Source: Salinisphaera sp. T31B1
GTDB taxonomy: Bacteria > Pseudomonadota > Gammaproteobacteria > Nevskiales > Salinisphaeraceae
Length of the DNA: 64,000 nt
NCBI RefSeq assembly: GCF_040361275.1
Contig: NZ_APNH01000001.1
Coordinates: 1,337,001-1,401,000, forward strand
Direction: 5' to 3'
Shown piece by piece: positions 25,508 through 33,672 of this stretch. A program made the translations under genes and the position numbers. Positions within the stretch are counted from its first letter, which is position 1. Each line of letters opens with the position of its first letter. The notes under the pieces were generated by a model. It did not search any database, was not told the origin of the DNA, and saw only the letters and a program-made list of their open reading frames with translations.

Positions 25508-25621
25508 ATGCATATAGCCACCGACACGTCCGTTCGACTCGATGACGCCATCTGTGCGCCGTCGTGCGTCGGTGTGTCGTCGATTTATTTCGGGTACTGG
25601 TTTAGCCGCTCAGGCGTCTGA
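25508..25621 (+). CDS. Aromatic-rich leader peptide of the DAHP synthase gene
   Basis: A 37-codon reading frame starts at ATG 25508 and ends at TGA 25619-25621. Codons 27-32 encode Tyr-Phe-Gly-Tyr-Trp-Phe, five aromatic residues in six, which chance would rarely give at this place. The aromatic codons lie inside the first arm of an RNA hairpin, and a strong terminator follows 48 bases after the stop. This is the layout of ribosome-mediated attenuation, in which shortage of charged Tyr, Trp or Phe tRNA would stall the ribosome. The product downstream is the first enzyme of aromatic amino acid synthesis. Confidence 0.8.
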   Translation: MHIATDTSVRLDDAICAPSCVGVSSIYFGYWFSRSGV

Positions 25622-25705
25622 CCGTACCCGGCAGGCGCCCCGCTAGGGTTGCCTGCCGAAGAGTCTTCAAAAACCCCCGGTCGGCATCCCGACCGGGGGT
25701 TTTTT
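25591..25705 (+). promoter_or_regulatory. Transcription attenuator of aroG with alternative hairpins
   Basis: Three competing structures can be drawn. Hairpin 1:2 pairs 25591-25601 (over Gly-Tyr-Trp codons) with 25621-25630 through 10 pairs and one bulge. The antiterminator pairs CTGACCG (25618-25624) with CGGTCGG (25678-25684), and encloses an 8-bp hairpin CGGCAGGC/GCCTGCCG (25629-25636 with 25651-25658). The terminator pairs 25669-25684 with 25689-25704. The antiterminator shares bases with both hairpin 1:2 and the terminator arm, so a ribosome stalled on the aromatic codons would favour read-through into aroG. Confidence 0.75.
25669..25705 (+). terminator. Rho-independent terminator in the aroG leader
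   Basis: A perfect 16-bp stem (AAAAACCCCCGGTCGG with its complement) has a CATC loop and is followed by six T. It is the terminator arm of the attenuator, 164 bases before the aroG start. Confidence 0.9.
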
Positions 25706-25744
25706 GTTTACGCACGCGCGTGAACCGACATGGAGACAGAACCA

Positions 25745-25897
25745 ATGAAAGCCAACGATTTCCGATACCGCAGCCGCGTCCGATTTAGCTGGGGCGATAT
25801 CCCGAATCGCCCCCTGACCGACCGTCGATCATCTGCCCGATCCGGGCTCGTCTGCTCAAGGAAATGCCATGAACACGCGTGTTGCCACTGTCCATAA
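25745..25897 (+). CDS. Possible second small ORF overlapping the aroG start
   Basis: Just past the attenuator a 50-codon frame begins at ATG 25745, with GGAGACAG upstream. It overlaps the aroG ATG out of frame and ends at 25897. Its first 16 residues include Phe, Tyr, Phe and Trp (MKANDFRYRSRVRFSW). A GGGGCGAT/ATCGCCCC hairpin (25791-25798 with 25806-25813) lies inside it. It may be a second translated leader that couples to aroG, or simply an open frame; protein evidence is lacking. Confidence 0.3.
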   Translation: MKANDFRYRSRVRFSWGDIPNRPLTDRRSSARSGLVCSRKCHEHACCHCP

Positions 25898-26951
25898 CGA
25901 TCTTGAAACCGTTCTGTCGCCGCCTGACGTGGCCGCGGGTCAGGCCCGCACCAGTCGATGCTTGCCGAGCCCGGCCGAACTGCGCCGCGAGCTGGCGTTG
26001 CCAGAGCCGGTGATCGCCCAGATCCACGCCCATCGTCAGGCCGTACGCGATGTGATCCACGGTCGCGACGAACGCCTGCTCGTCATCGTCGGCCCCTGCT
26101 CGCTACATGACGCGCATGCCGCACTGGCCTATGGTCGCCGCCTGGCCGCCTTGGCCGATCAATTGGGCGATCGTCTGCTGATCGTCATGCGTGCTTACGT
26201 GGAGAAGCCGCGCACGACCGTGGGCTGGAAAGGTCTCATGCATGATCCGGGCCTGGACGACGGGCAGAACCTGGCCGGCGGACTGCGCGCCGCGCGTGCG
26301 CTGCTCGTCGAATTGGCACAACTGGGACTCCCCGTGGCCAGCGAGATTCTCACGCCGACCGCGGCGAGCTATATCGAGGATACGCTCAGCTGGGCGGCGA
26401 TCGGCGCGCGCACCACCGAATCGCAGACGCATCGAGAGACCGTCAGCGGCCTGGCGATGCCGGTCGGCTTCAAGAACGGCACCGACGGCGACGTGGCCAG
26501 TGCGCGCGATGCCCTGCGGGCCGCGGCGCATGCACATGTTCATATGGGTATCGACGACGCCGGCCGTGCGGCGGCCATTCATACGCCGGGCAATCCAGAC
26601 ACCCATGTGATATTGCGGGGCGGCCGGACAGGGGCCAATTGTGATGCGGTCAGTGTGGCGGGCGCCGTGCGTACCCTACAGGCAGCACGACTCAATCCGC
26701 GTTTGATCATCGACTGCAGCCATGCCAACAGCGGCAAGGATCCGAGCCGTCAGCCGGCGATTCTGGCCGATATCTTCGCCCGGCGTCGGGACGGCGAACA
26801 GGCGATCGCAGGGGTGATGATCGAGAGCCATCTGAATAGCGGCAACCAGCCGATATCGTCGGCGTTGCATTACGGCGTGTCGATCACCGATGCCTGTCTC
26901 GGATGGGCCGAGACTCGCCAGGCCCTGGTGCGGCTGGCCGCCGACCGGTAG
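25869..26951 (+). CDS. aroG: 3-deoxy-7-phosphoheptulonate synthase, class I
   Basis: This 360-residue DAHP synthase of the AroF/G/H type condenses phosphoenolpyruvate with erythrose-4-phosphate, the entry to the shikimate pathway. Family motifs are present in order: LLVIVGPCSLHD, MRAYVEKPRTTVGWKGL, SEILTPTAASYI, WAAIGARTTESQTHRE, GFKNGTDGD, HVILRGG and IDCSHANSGKDP. Metal ligands are expected at the Cys of GPCS and the His of DCSHAN. The isozyme class (Phe-, Tyr- or Trp-sensitive) cannot be read safely. Transcription appears to be controlled by the aromatic attenuator directly upstream. Confidence 0.92.
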   Translation: MNTRVATVHNDLETVLSPPDVAAGQARTSRCLPSPAELRRELALPEPVIAQIHAHRQAVRDVIHGRDERLLVIVGPCSLHDAHAALAYGRRLAALADQLGDRLLIVMRAYVEKPRTTVGWKGLMHDPGLDDGQNLAGGLRAARALLVELAQLGLPVASEILTPTAASYIEDTLSWAAIGARTTESQTHRETVSGLAMPVGFKNGTDGDVASARDALRAAAHAHVHMGIDDAGRAAAIHTPGNPDTHVILRGGRTGANCDAVSVAGAVRTLQAARLNPRLIIDCSHANSGKDPSRQPAILADIFARRRDGEQAIAGVMIESHLNSGNQPISSALHYGVSITDACLGWAETRQALVRLAADR

Positions 26952-26989
26952 CAGCCGGGCATGGCCGGGTCGCCTGCGGCGGCTCGGTT

Positions 26990-27029
26990 GATCGCGGGGC
27001 GCCGGTTCGCTGCCGTGCGCCCCGCGATC
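26990..27029. terminator. Strong hairpin between convergent genes
   Basis: GATCGCGGGGCGC (26990-27002) and its exact complement (27017-27029) form a 13-bp stem with a 14-base loop between the aroG stop and the glycine-zipper gene stop. There is no clear U-run, but its position suits termination in both directions. Confidence 0.6.
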
Positions 27030-27039
27030 GGATCCACGA

Positions 27040-27366
27040 TCACCGGAAGTAGCGGCCGAAGCGTCGATCGTCGCCGCGATGGCCATAATAACGCCGGTCG
27101 TCATAGCGCCGATCATAGCGATCGTAGCGATCGTCGCGGTCATTGCGGTTGGTGATCAGGGTGCCGCCAGCGGCGCCGACGGCACCGCCGATCACCGCGC
27201 CGGTGTTGCCGCCGATCTCGTTGCCGACGGCTGCGCCCAACGCGCCGCCGATACCGCCGCCGAGCGCCGAAGACCAGGTATCGCTGTCGAAGGCCATTGC
27301 CGGGGCGCTGGCGAGCGAGGTGATCAGCGCACCGGCGGCCAGCGTATTGCGAATCGACTTGTTCAT
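27040..27366 (-). CDS. Glycine-zipper envelope protein with Arg/Asp/Tyr-rich tail
   Basis: This 108-residue secreted protein has signal peptide MNKSIRNTLAAGALITSLASAPAMA. A glycine-zipper helix pair follows (ALGGGIGGALGAAVGNEIGG and GAVIGGAVGAAGG). The C-terminal tail is rich in Asp, Arg and Tyr (repeats of DDRYDRYDRR type). Glycine zippers pack in or across membranes, and relatives are annotated as outer-membrane or YMGG-like proteins of unknown role. AGGAGAG precedes the ATG. A paralogue lies at 35459-35767. Confidence 0.75.
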   Translation of the reverse strand: MNKSIRNTLAAGALITSLASAPAMAFDSDTWSSALGGGIGGALGAAVGNEIGGNTGAVIGGAVGAAGGTLITNRNDRDDRYDRYDRRYDDRRYYGHRGDDRRFGRYFR

Positions 27367-27566
27367 GATGCTCTCCTGACGTGTTTGGCACACGTTGTTT
27401 TGTTTGTTCAGTAAATATTTAACGATGCGTGCCCTGAACCGCATCTGAACGCTGATCAATTAACCCGTCGAGACGTCATCGGCATCCTTGCTCTTGAAAC
27501 ACGCGCCGGAATGCCGAATCGTCCGGCGAGTGCCTGCCTGGTCGTACCCAGCGAACGGATCTCGTG

Positions 27567-28316
27567 ATGAAGCTAGGGCCTTACCGTTTCTCGCCGCCGT
27601 GGTGGGGCGTGGCGTTGTTCGTAATCGTTGCGGCGATCCTGTGTTCGCTCGGCGCCTGGCAGATTCAGCGGGCCCACTACAAGGAAGGACTGGTCGCCAT
27701 CGAACAGGCCGCACGCGCGGCCGGCCCTACGGCCATGAAATCGGCTGCTGCACGCGATTCGGCGCGCAGCGACACCGGTGCCCTGACTTATGGCCGTCAC
27801 TATATTGTGAGCGGACAGTACGATAGAGCTCACCAGATCGTGCTCAACGATCAGGTCAACGGTCAGGCACTGGGGTATCGGATCTGGACACCGGTGATAC
27901 TCGACAACGGCGTCCGGGTGATGGTCGATCGTGGCTGGGTGCCACGCCGCGGCGACGGGCATGTGGCGCCGCCCGACCCCCCGGCACCGGACGGACCGGT
28001 TCGCGTGCTCGGGTTCTGGCGCAGCTTTCCGCAACCGGGGCTCAACCTCGGTGCAGGCAATGCGTGCACGCAGCGCGCGTGGCCGCGCGCACTCAATTAT
28101 CCGGATGCGGCGGCGGTGAGCTGCCAGTATGGCGCACCGGTCGCCGACGGGCTGCTGTTGCTGGACCCGGCCGCCGATGGCGGTTTCGTACGCGACTGGG
28201 ACGAAGATCTGGTCGGGCTGTCGCCGGCCGGCCACTATGCTTACGCCTCGCAATGGTTTCTCATGGCCGTGGTGGCGGGCATCATTCTGGTGGTCGTCAA
28301 TACGCGTCGGCGGTAG
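27567..28316 (+). CDS. SURF1-family cytochrome oxidase assembly protein
   Basis: This 249-residue protein has one membrane helix at each end (WGVALFVIVAAILCSLGAWQIQRA and WFLMAVVAGIILVVVNTRRR). A periplasmic domain between them carries YVSGQYD-like, VLNDQVNGQALGYRIWTPV and VMVDRGWVPRRG motifs. SURF1 proteins help insert heme a into cytochrome c oxidase. No cox or cta genes lie in the window, so it is separated from its usual cluster. GTG at 27564 is an alternative start. Confidence 0.85.
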   Translation: MKLGPYRFSPPWWGVALFVIVAAILCSLGAWQIQRAHYKEGLVAIEQAARAAGPTAMKSAAARDSARSDTGALTYGRHYIVSGQYDRAHQIVLNDQVNGQALGYRIWTPVILDNGVRVMVDRGWVPRRGDGHVAPPDPPAPDGPVRVLGFWRSFPQPGLNLGAGNACTQRAWPRALNYPDAAAVSCQYGAPVADGLLLLDPAADGGFVRDWDEDLVGLSPAGHYAYASQWFLMAVVAGIILVVVNTRRR

Positions 28317-28430
28317 CGGTATAGTCTGCAGCCCCGCCGTCGATGTTCAGTTGACCTTAAACCGCATCGTGTTCGACTGCGCGCCAATCTTCCGACACAT
28401 ACTGTGTCTTCTTTCTTCGGGGATCATCTC

Positions 28431-28910
28431 ATGGCCCAGACTCAGACCCAGACCCGTGCTGCCGATATGCCGGTCGGCGCCCAAGGCCCGCTGGGCGCTC
28501 AGCTGCTTGCCCCGGATACCTTTCCGCGATTGGTGAGCGATGCGTGTGCGCTGGTTGAGCGAGAGATCGGCAAGCGCGGCATGACCATGCGTACCGCCTA
28601 CAGCGTAGCGCTCCGGCTCAAGCCGGATCTTGTCACCCGGACCGTGCGCGAACTCATGCCGGGGTTCGTCGCCGAGCTGGAACCGCTGTATGCCGATTGC
28701 CAGACGCGAGACGAGAATTTTCACGACTACCTCATCGCGCATGGGCATACCGTGGCCGATGCGATGCTCAATATGGCCGACGAGCGCGCCGAGCGTATTC
28801 ACAGCCGTGCGATCAGTTCCGGCTACAAGCGCGTACGCGGGCGTGCGCGGCGGGAAATCGTGGATGCCATGCCGCAGATCGCGACCGTGATCTCGAGCCA
28901 TTGCCGTTGA
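28431..28910 (+). CDS. DUF6918-like helical protein
   Basis: This 159-residue soluble protein follows the pattern LVSDACALVEREIGKRGMTM, AYSVALRLKPDLV, ELMPGFVAELEPLYADC, characteristic of DUF6918-type proteins of unknown function. A GGGG site precedes the ATG by 8 bases. It lies between the SURF1 gene and an AI-2E-family transporter on the same strand, without evidence for a shared role. Confidence 0.55.
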   Translation: MAQTQTQTRAADMPVGAQGPLGAQLLAPDTFPRLVSDACALVEREIGKRGMTMRTAYSVALRLKPDLVTRTVRELMPGFVAELEPLYADCQTRDENFHDYLIAHGHTVADAMLNMADERAERIHSRAISSGYKRVRGRARREIVDAMPQIATVISSHCR

Positions 28911-29070
28911 TCTTTCCCGCGCGTCGAATGGTTCGATGCCGTAACCGCCGTCGGCGACTGAAACAGCCCGCGCTGGCACGCGCGGACCAAGGTTAATTCA
29001 TGGGCGACCGATGGTTTCGGGGCGCTCCGCCCGTACCTAGACTGGAGCGCTTTCCCGCCTTTTATATGAG

Positions 29071-30231
29071 TTGTCTGGCTTGGCACTGAACGATTCCGAT
29101 CACGATGCCGAGTCGGCGTCCGCTCCAAGTACGCGCAGGTCCAAGCTACCTGGGTGGGCCGTCCTCGGGCTGTTCATCTACGCCTCGGTCTTCGCCTTGG
29201 GCGCGGCCAAGAATTTTCTCGTCCCCATAGTGCTGGCGTTTCTGCTTGCCATGGTGTTCGGGCCGGTGCGCCGGTTTCTCGAACGCCGGGGGCTGCACAG
29301 CGCCCTGGCGTCTCTGCTGATCGTCATGACCCTGTTGATCGGCTTCACATCGGTGGTAGCAGCGTTGGCGATGCCGGTGTCGCACTGGGTGGACAAGGCG
29401 CCCTCGATCGAACGTCAGGTCGAAGACAAGCTGGCCAAGGTGTCACGATCGCTCAGTGGCGTGTTCGAAGCCCGGGAGAAGATCGAGGAGCTCGCCGAAT
29501 CGCAGACCGAGGAACGCGCGAAGCCGGTCCAGACGGTCAAGATGCAAGACAAGGGTGTGACCGTGAGCCTGGCGATGCTGGCGCCGTCAGTGGTCGCGCA
29601 GTTCGTATTCACGTTTGTGCTGCTGCTGTTCCTGCTCGCTTCGGGCGACATGTTCTATGAAAAGCTCGTGCATGTCATGCCGACGTTCAAGGACAAGCGC
29701 CGGGCGATATCGATCGCTTATACGATCGAGCGCAAGCTTTCGAACTACCTGATGACCATCGTCATCATCAACGCCGGTCTGGGGGTGAGCGTCGGCGTCG
29801 GCATGTGGCTGCTCGGCATGCCGAGCCCGCTGGTGTTCGGCGTGATCGCGTTCACGTTCAACTTCGTGCCCTACCTGGGTGCGCTGGCCGGCATTCTCAT
29901 CAGCGCAGCGGTGGCGATGGTGTCGTTCGAGTGGATCGGCTGGGCCGCAGCGGCCGGCGGTGTGTATTTCCTGTGCAACGCCATCGAGGGGCAGTTCGTC
30001 ACGCCGTATTTCGTCGGACGCAGTCTGCGGCTGAACACGGTCGTGGTGTTCGTGACCATCTCGTTCTGGGCCTGGCTGTGGTCGGCCATCGGCATGATCG
30101 TGGCGCTGCCGTTACTGCTTGCACTCAAGACGTTCTGCGAGCATATCGATGAGCTGCGCGGCGTAGGGGACTTCCTGTCCGAGCGCGGGGCCGAACGCGA
30201 CGATCACCGGATCACCGACCCGGGCGACTGA
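29071..30231 (+). CDS. AI-2E family (TqsA/PerM-type) transporter
   Basis: This inner-membrane protein of about 386 residues has roughly seven hydrophobic segments and the family features NFLVPIVLAFLLAMVFGPVRRFLERRG, the soluble linker near residues 110-165, GVIAFTFNFVPYLGALAG and IEGQFVTPYFVGRSL. Members export signals such as AI-2 or act as Na+/H+ antiporters. The start is unclear: no ATG or GTG fits, and TTG at 29071 is the best candidate. A closely similar paralogue is encoded at 33673-34797, including an almost identical DMFYEKLVHV.PTFKDKRRA segment. Confidence 0.8.
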   Translation: MSGLALNDSDHDAESASAPSTRRSKLPGWAVLGLFIYASVFALGAAKNFLVPIVLAFLLAMVFGPVRRFLERRGLHSALASLLIVMTLLIGFTSVVAALAMPVSHWVDKAPSIERQVEDKLAKVSRSLSGVFEAREKIEELAESQTEERAKPVQTVKMQDKGVTVSLAMLAPSVVAQFVFTFVLLLFLLASGDMFYEKLVHVMPTFKDKRRAISIAYTIERKLSNYLMTIVIINAGLGVSVGVGMWLLGMPSPLVFGVIAFTFNFVPYLGALAGILISAAVAMVSFEWIGWAAAAGGVYFLCNAIEGQFVTPYFVGRSLRLNTVVVFVTISFWAWLWSAIGMIVALPLLLALKTFCEHIDELRGVGDFLSERGAERDDHRITDPGD

Positions 30232-30238
30232 CCTGCCG

Positions 30239-30823
30239 CTAAGAGACTCGGTCGTCGGACGATGACGGTCGCGCGAGGCGCCCGAGCGCCGCATCGTAGG
30301 ACAGCCCGGCGATGCCTGCCGCCGACATCGAGCGCCCGAGCGAATGCGCCACCGCGAACGCGGCAGCGCGGCGGTAGAAAGGCAGATGCGACTCATAGCG
30401 CGGCAATACATCGTCGAGCCGCTCGGCGCCGGCCAGCGCCTGTTCGAACGCGGCCCGCCGGCGCGACAGCCACGCCATGAATCGTTCGTCGGCGGCGACA
30501 TCGTCTGCCAGCGCCAGTGTCCAGGTCAGATCCCGTTGCAATACGCAGGTGCCGATGAAACGCCCGGCAACGGCTTCGCCCAGCATGTCCGGTGGTGTCA
30601 GCCCCAGCCAGTAGCCGCCGTCACGGCGGTACAGATAACAGACCCGCCCAGGCACCGGTTTGAAACGGAACTCGCTGTCCAGCACGAACAGACTGGTGAA
30701 GAGTTCGGTGGTGACCTGATCGATCTGCTTCGGCGGTACCGTCGCCAGTTGGCTGCGCTGGGATTCCAGCGTGGCCAGTACCGGCGAGGTGCCTTTGCCC
30801 TGCGGGTTGGGGTTTTTGCTCAT
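30239..30823 (-). CDS. DUF2452 protein
   Basis: This 194-residue soluble protein starts with SKNPNPQGKG, the recognisable opening of DUF2452, and contains FRFKPVPGRVCYLYRRDGGYWLGL in the middle. The function is unknown. Its stop lies 7 bases from the stop of the convergent AI-2E-family gene. Confidence 0.78.
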   Translation of the reverse strand: MSKNPNPQGKGTSPVLATLESQRSQLATVPPKQIDQVTTELFTSLFVLDSEFRFKPVPGRVCYLYRRDGGYWLGLTPPDMLGEAVAGRFIGTCVLQRDLTWTLALADDVAADERFMAWLSRRRAAFEQALAGAERLDDVLPRYESHLPFYRRAAAFAVAHSLGRSMSAAGIAGLSYDAALGRLARPSSSDDRVS

Positions 30824-30943
30824 GCGGGGGATAGGGTCGTGATTGGGCCGGCGGACGCTCGACGGCTGTCTTGGTCAAGCCAGCGCATGCCATAAGCAGC
30901 GCGTGGCAGAATAGCGTGACACATCCTCTCACGGAGACCGTCG

Positions 30944-31549
30944 GTGCGGCGTCATGTCACCCTTTTGAACCGACTGTTTCGTGGTCTGCTCACTGCTTTG
31001 TTGGGGCTGGCGATGGTCGGCTGTGCCGGTCTGCCCAAGGGCACGTCCGCGGTTCAGGGTTTCGAGCTCGACCGCTATCTGGGCCGCTGGTACGAGATCG
31101 CGCGCCTGGATCACGGCTTCGAACGCGGCTTGGACTGTGTCAGTGCCAGCTATAGTCGGCGCGACGACGGCGGCGTACGCGTGATCAACCGCGGCGTGAA
31201 TCTGGCCAGCGGCGAGATCAGCCAGGCCGAAGGCAAGGCCTATTTCGTCGACGATCCGCAGACGGGGCGTTTCAAGGTCAGCTTCTTCGGCCCGTTCTAT
31301 GGCGGCTACAACATCCTGGCTCTCGACGAGGACTACCGCCACGTACTGATCGCCGGTTCCGACCGCGATTATCTATGGATACTGGCACGCACCCCGATGA
31401 TTGACGAGACCACGCACACTCGTCTGGTAGCGCGTGCGCGAGCGCTGGCGTTTCCGGTCGACGAACTCATCGACGTGGTTCAGGGCTCGGCCTGCCAGCC
31501 GTACCGTATGGAAACGGCGACGGCGGAGCGGGCATCCGGCGGGGGCTGA
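30944..31549 (+). CDS. blc: Outer-membrane lipocalin (Blc type)
   Basis: This 201-residue lipoprotein has lipobox MVGC (Cys27). The mature domain shows the Blc series FELDRYLGRWYEIARLDHGFERGL, ASYSRRDDGGVRVINRG, FKVSFFGPFYGGYNILAL and YLWILARTP. Blc binds lysophospholipids and fatty acids and serves envelope repair under starvation or stress. GTG start with GGAG 7 bases upstream. It converges on another lipoprotein gene 10 bases away. A more divergent lipocalin is at 17556-18113. Confidence 0.9.
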   Translation: MRRHVTLLNRLFRGLLTALLGLAMVGCAGLPKGTSAVQGFELDRYLGRWYEIARLDHGFERGLDCVSASYSRRDDGGVRVINRGVNLASGEISQAEGKAYFVDDPQTGRFKVSFFGPFYGGYNILALDEDYRHVLIAGSDRDYLWILARTPMIDETTHTRLVARARALAFPVDELIDVVQGSACQPYRMETATAERASGGG

Positions 31550-31559
31550 GCAAGCGCGG

Positions 31560-32318
31560 TTACTGCATAGGGCTGCGCAGCGAGGCTGGGAGCTGTGCGG
31601 CCGGGCAGTATTTGTATAGTCGGGTGTCGTGAGTTGCCGAATCGAGTGCGAAGCGCTGGTCGTCGGCCACGGTGACTCGCCGCTGTCCCATCGCCGCCGG
31701 TGGCGTATCGGGCGCGCTGCCACACCGTCGAGCGAGCGAGAAGATCACGCCCTGTTGATCGACCAGTGGCGTCTGGCAGCGTGCCGCCTCGGCCGGCTCC
31801 AGCGCCTGACCGTCGAAATACACCATTGACGCGGCCGGCGGCGCCCAGCAGTCGGCGGTGACCGGCGCATAGGCGCCTGGCGTCAGCGGTAGCGCGTCGG
31901 CCGTACCAGGCGTACGGCAATAGCCCTCCGTGCCGGGTGCGACGATCAGACAGGGAGCGCGGCCGGCCAGTGCCGGCAGACCGGTCTCCTCGCCGCGCCC
32001 GATACGCAACGCCAGGGCTTCACCGCGACGGGTGAAGTACAGGCGATCCATGCTCGCCATGCCGGCCAGCCGGGTCTGAGTGCCGTCGTCGGCGCCGAAT
32101 GTCAGCTGGTACGCGTCGGGCTGTGCGGTCGGCATGATCTGCAGGAAGCGGCCGTCGGGCGCGTGCCAGCGGCCGATCCAGTCGACCGGTCGGTTCGAGG
32201 GTGTAGCGGCGGCGACCGGTACGGTCGAGGCTGTTTGCGGCCGGTTGACGGCCGAGGTGCAGCCGGTCAGTACAAGCAGACAGACCATAGCGAGCCGATG
32301 GATCGAAGACGGATTCAT
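31560..32318 (-). CDS. Lipoprotein of unknown function
   Basis: This 252-residue putative lipoprotein has signal MNPSSIHRLAMVCLLVLTGC (Cys20). The mature part contains WIGRWHAPDGRFLQI, reminiscent of lipocalin-like or META-type small beta domains, and several paired cysteines (CLIVAPGTEGYC, CWAPP...ARCQTP, RRCGSA, YKYC). I do not recognise a family. The start is uncertain: an upstream in-frame start at 32357 would spoil the signal peptide. Confidence 0.65.
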   Translation of the reverse strand: MNPSSIHRLAMVCLLVLTGCTSAVNRPQTASTVPVAAATPSNRPVDWIGRWHAPDGRFLQIMPTAQPDAYQLTFGADDGTQTRLAGMASMDRLYFTRRGEALALRIGRGEETGLPALAGRAPCLIVAPGTEGYCRTPGTADALPLTPGAYAPVTADCWAPPAASMVYFDGQALEPAEAARCQTPLVDQQGVIFSLARRCGSAPDTPPAAMGQRRVTVADDQRFALDSATHDTRLYKYCPAAQLPASLRSPMQ

Positions 32319-32459
32319 GAGGCGGCGGACACGGCCGGGACGGGACAATATCAGCACCGATGATAGCCCACCGCGCGGCTGCGATCTCGGCCAGGCGCGG
32401 TGAATCCGGTATGCCTGTGGCGGCGACGGTGGTAACGTCGGCGCCCGCTTGTACGGTCG

Positions 32460-33182
32460 ATGGCCATGACAGACGTTTTACCGGCCCGGATCAAACGCGA
32501 CGCGGCCGACGGGGCACGTGCGATCCTGCCGTTGCTGATCAGCATCATGCCGTTCGCACTGATCGTGGGGGTGGTCGCGGTACGGCTCGGATACACGCCA
32601 TGGATGGCCAGCGCTTTTTCGCTCTTCATCTTCGCCGGGGCCTCGCAGATCGCGGCGATGCAGCTGCTCGTCGACGGCACGCCGGTGGCGATCATTCTGC
32701 TCACGATCGTGTTCATCAACCTGCGTTTTACCATGTACAGCGCCTCGCTGGCGCCATGGCTGCGAGGGGCTAGTCGTCTGACCAAGATGCTGGTTGGCTA
32801 CACGCTCACCGATCAGCCATACATGCTCAGCCTGTATGCCTTCGAGCACCGCCCCGAGCGCGCCCGCCGAATCGCGTTCTTTCTGGGCGGCGCATTGCCG
32901 CTATGGGCCGCCTGGCAGACCGGTACGATCGTCGGAGCCCTGATGGGCGCGCGCCTGCCGGCCGACTGGGGTCTGGACTTCGCCGTACCGCTGACCTTCA
33001 TCGCATTGCTGGTACCGGCCATCGTCGATCGCGCCATGTTGGCCGCGGCTATAGTCGGTGCCGTGGTCGCCACCGCAGCGCATGGGCTGCCGTGGAATCT
33101 TGGCTTGATGGCGGGCGCGCTGGCCGGCATCGCCACCGGCCTGACCGTCGAGCGCGTACTCGGCCGGGGAGGCCGGCCATGA
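32460..33182 (+). CDS. azlC: AzlC-family branched-chain amino acid exporter, large subunit
   Basis: This 240-residue inner-membrane protein has FALIVGVVAVRLGYTPWMASAFSLFIFAGASQIAAMQLL and TIVFINLRFTMYSASL, both typical of AzlC/YgaZ. With AzlD it exports branched-chain amino acids or related compounds. Two ATGs (32460 and 32466) are possible. Its stop overlaps the azlD start (ATGA), as usual for this pair. Confidence 0.9.
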   Translation: MAMTDVLPARIKRDAADGARAILPLLISIMPFALIVGVVAVRLGYTPWMASAFSLFIFAGASQIAAMQLLVDGTPVAIILLTIVFINLRFTMYSASLAPWLRGASRLTKMLVGYTLTDQPYMLSLYAFEHRPERARRIAFFLGGALPLWAAWQTGTIVGALMGARLPADWGLDFAVPLTFIALLVPAIVDRAMLAAAIVGAVVATAAHGLPWNLGLMAGALAGIATGLTVERVLGRGGRP

Positions 33183-33511
33183 ACGATATCCGGCTGTGGC
33201 TCGTATTGATCGGCGGAGGGCTGATCACATTCGGGTTGCGTTGCTCGTTCATTGCGCTGGTCGATCATCTGACGTTGGGTCCGCGTGTACGCCAGGCCCT
33301 GCGCTATGTGCCGGTAGCCGTTTTCTCGGCGATGGCGTGCCCGCCGGTCGTCGTTCAGGCCGGCGTGTGGGCCGGTCCGGCCAGCCCGCGCGTCTGGGCG
33401 GCCATGGTCGCCGTGCTGGTGGCCTGGCGAAGCCGCAACGTGTTGTATACGGTCGGTGCAGGCATGGCCACACTGGGCGTAGCGGCGTTGATCGCCCATG
33501 CGACGGCCTGA
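33179..33511 (+). CDS. azlD: AzlD-family exporter small subunit
   Basis: This 110-residue protein has about four membrane helices and the AzlD pattern GGGLITFGLRCSFI, LRYVPVAVFSAMACPPVV and WRSRNVLYTVGAGM. It is the small partner of AzlC, translated from an overlapping start. Confidence 0.9.
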   Translation: MNDIRLWLVLIGGGLITFGLRCSFIALVDHLTLGPRVRQALRYVPVAVFSAMACPPVVVQAGVWAGPASPRVWAAMVAVLVAWRSRNVLYTVGAGMATLGVAALIAHATA

Positions 33512-33672
33512 GCGGGACCGCCTCGTTCGATTGGCTGATATCTTGAAATAAATTCCGCACAATTCCGCTGCGATCGTTCAGTTCGTATGATAATGAGCGT
33601 TCGGCGGATTGGCTGTCGTGCCCAGTCCGGCGCCGCCGGGCGACATGGGTGACCGGGACGGGGGGACAACGG

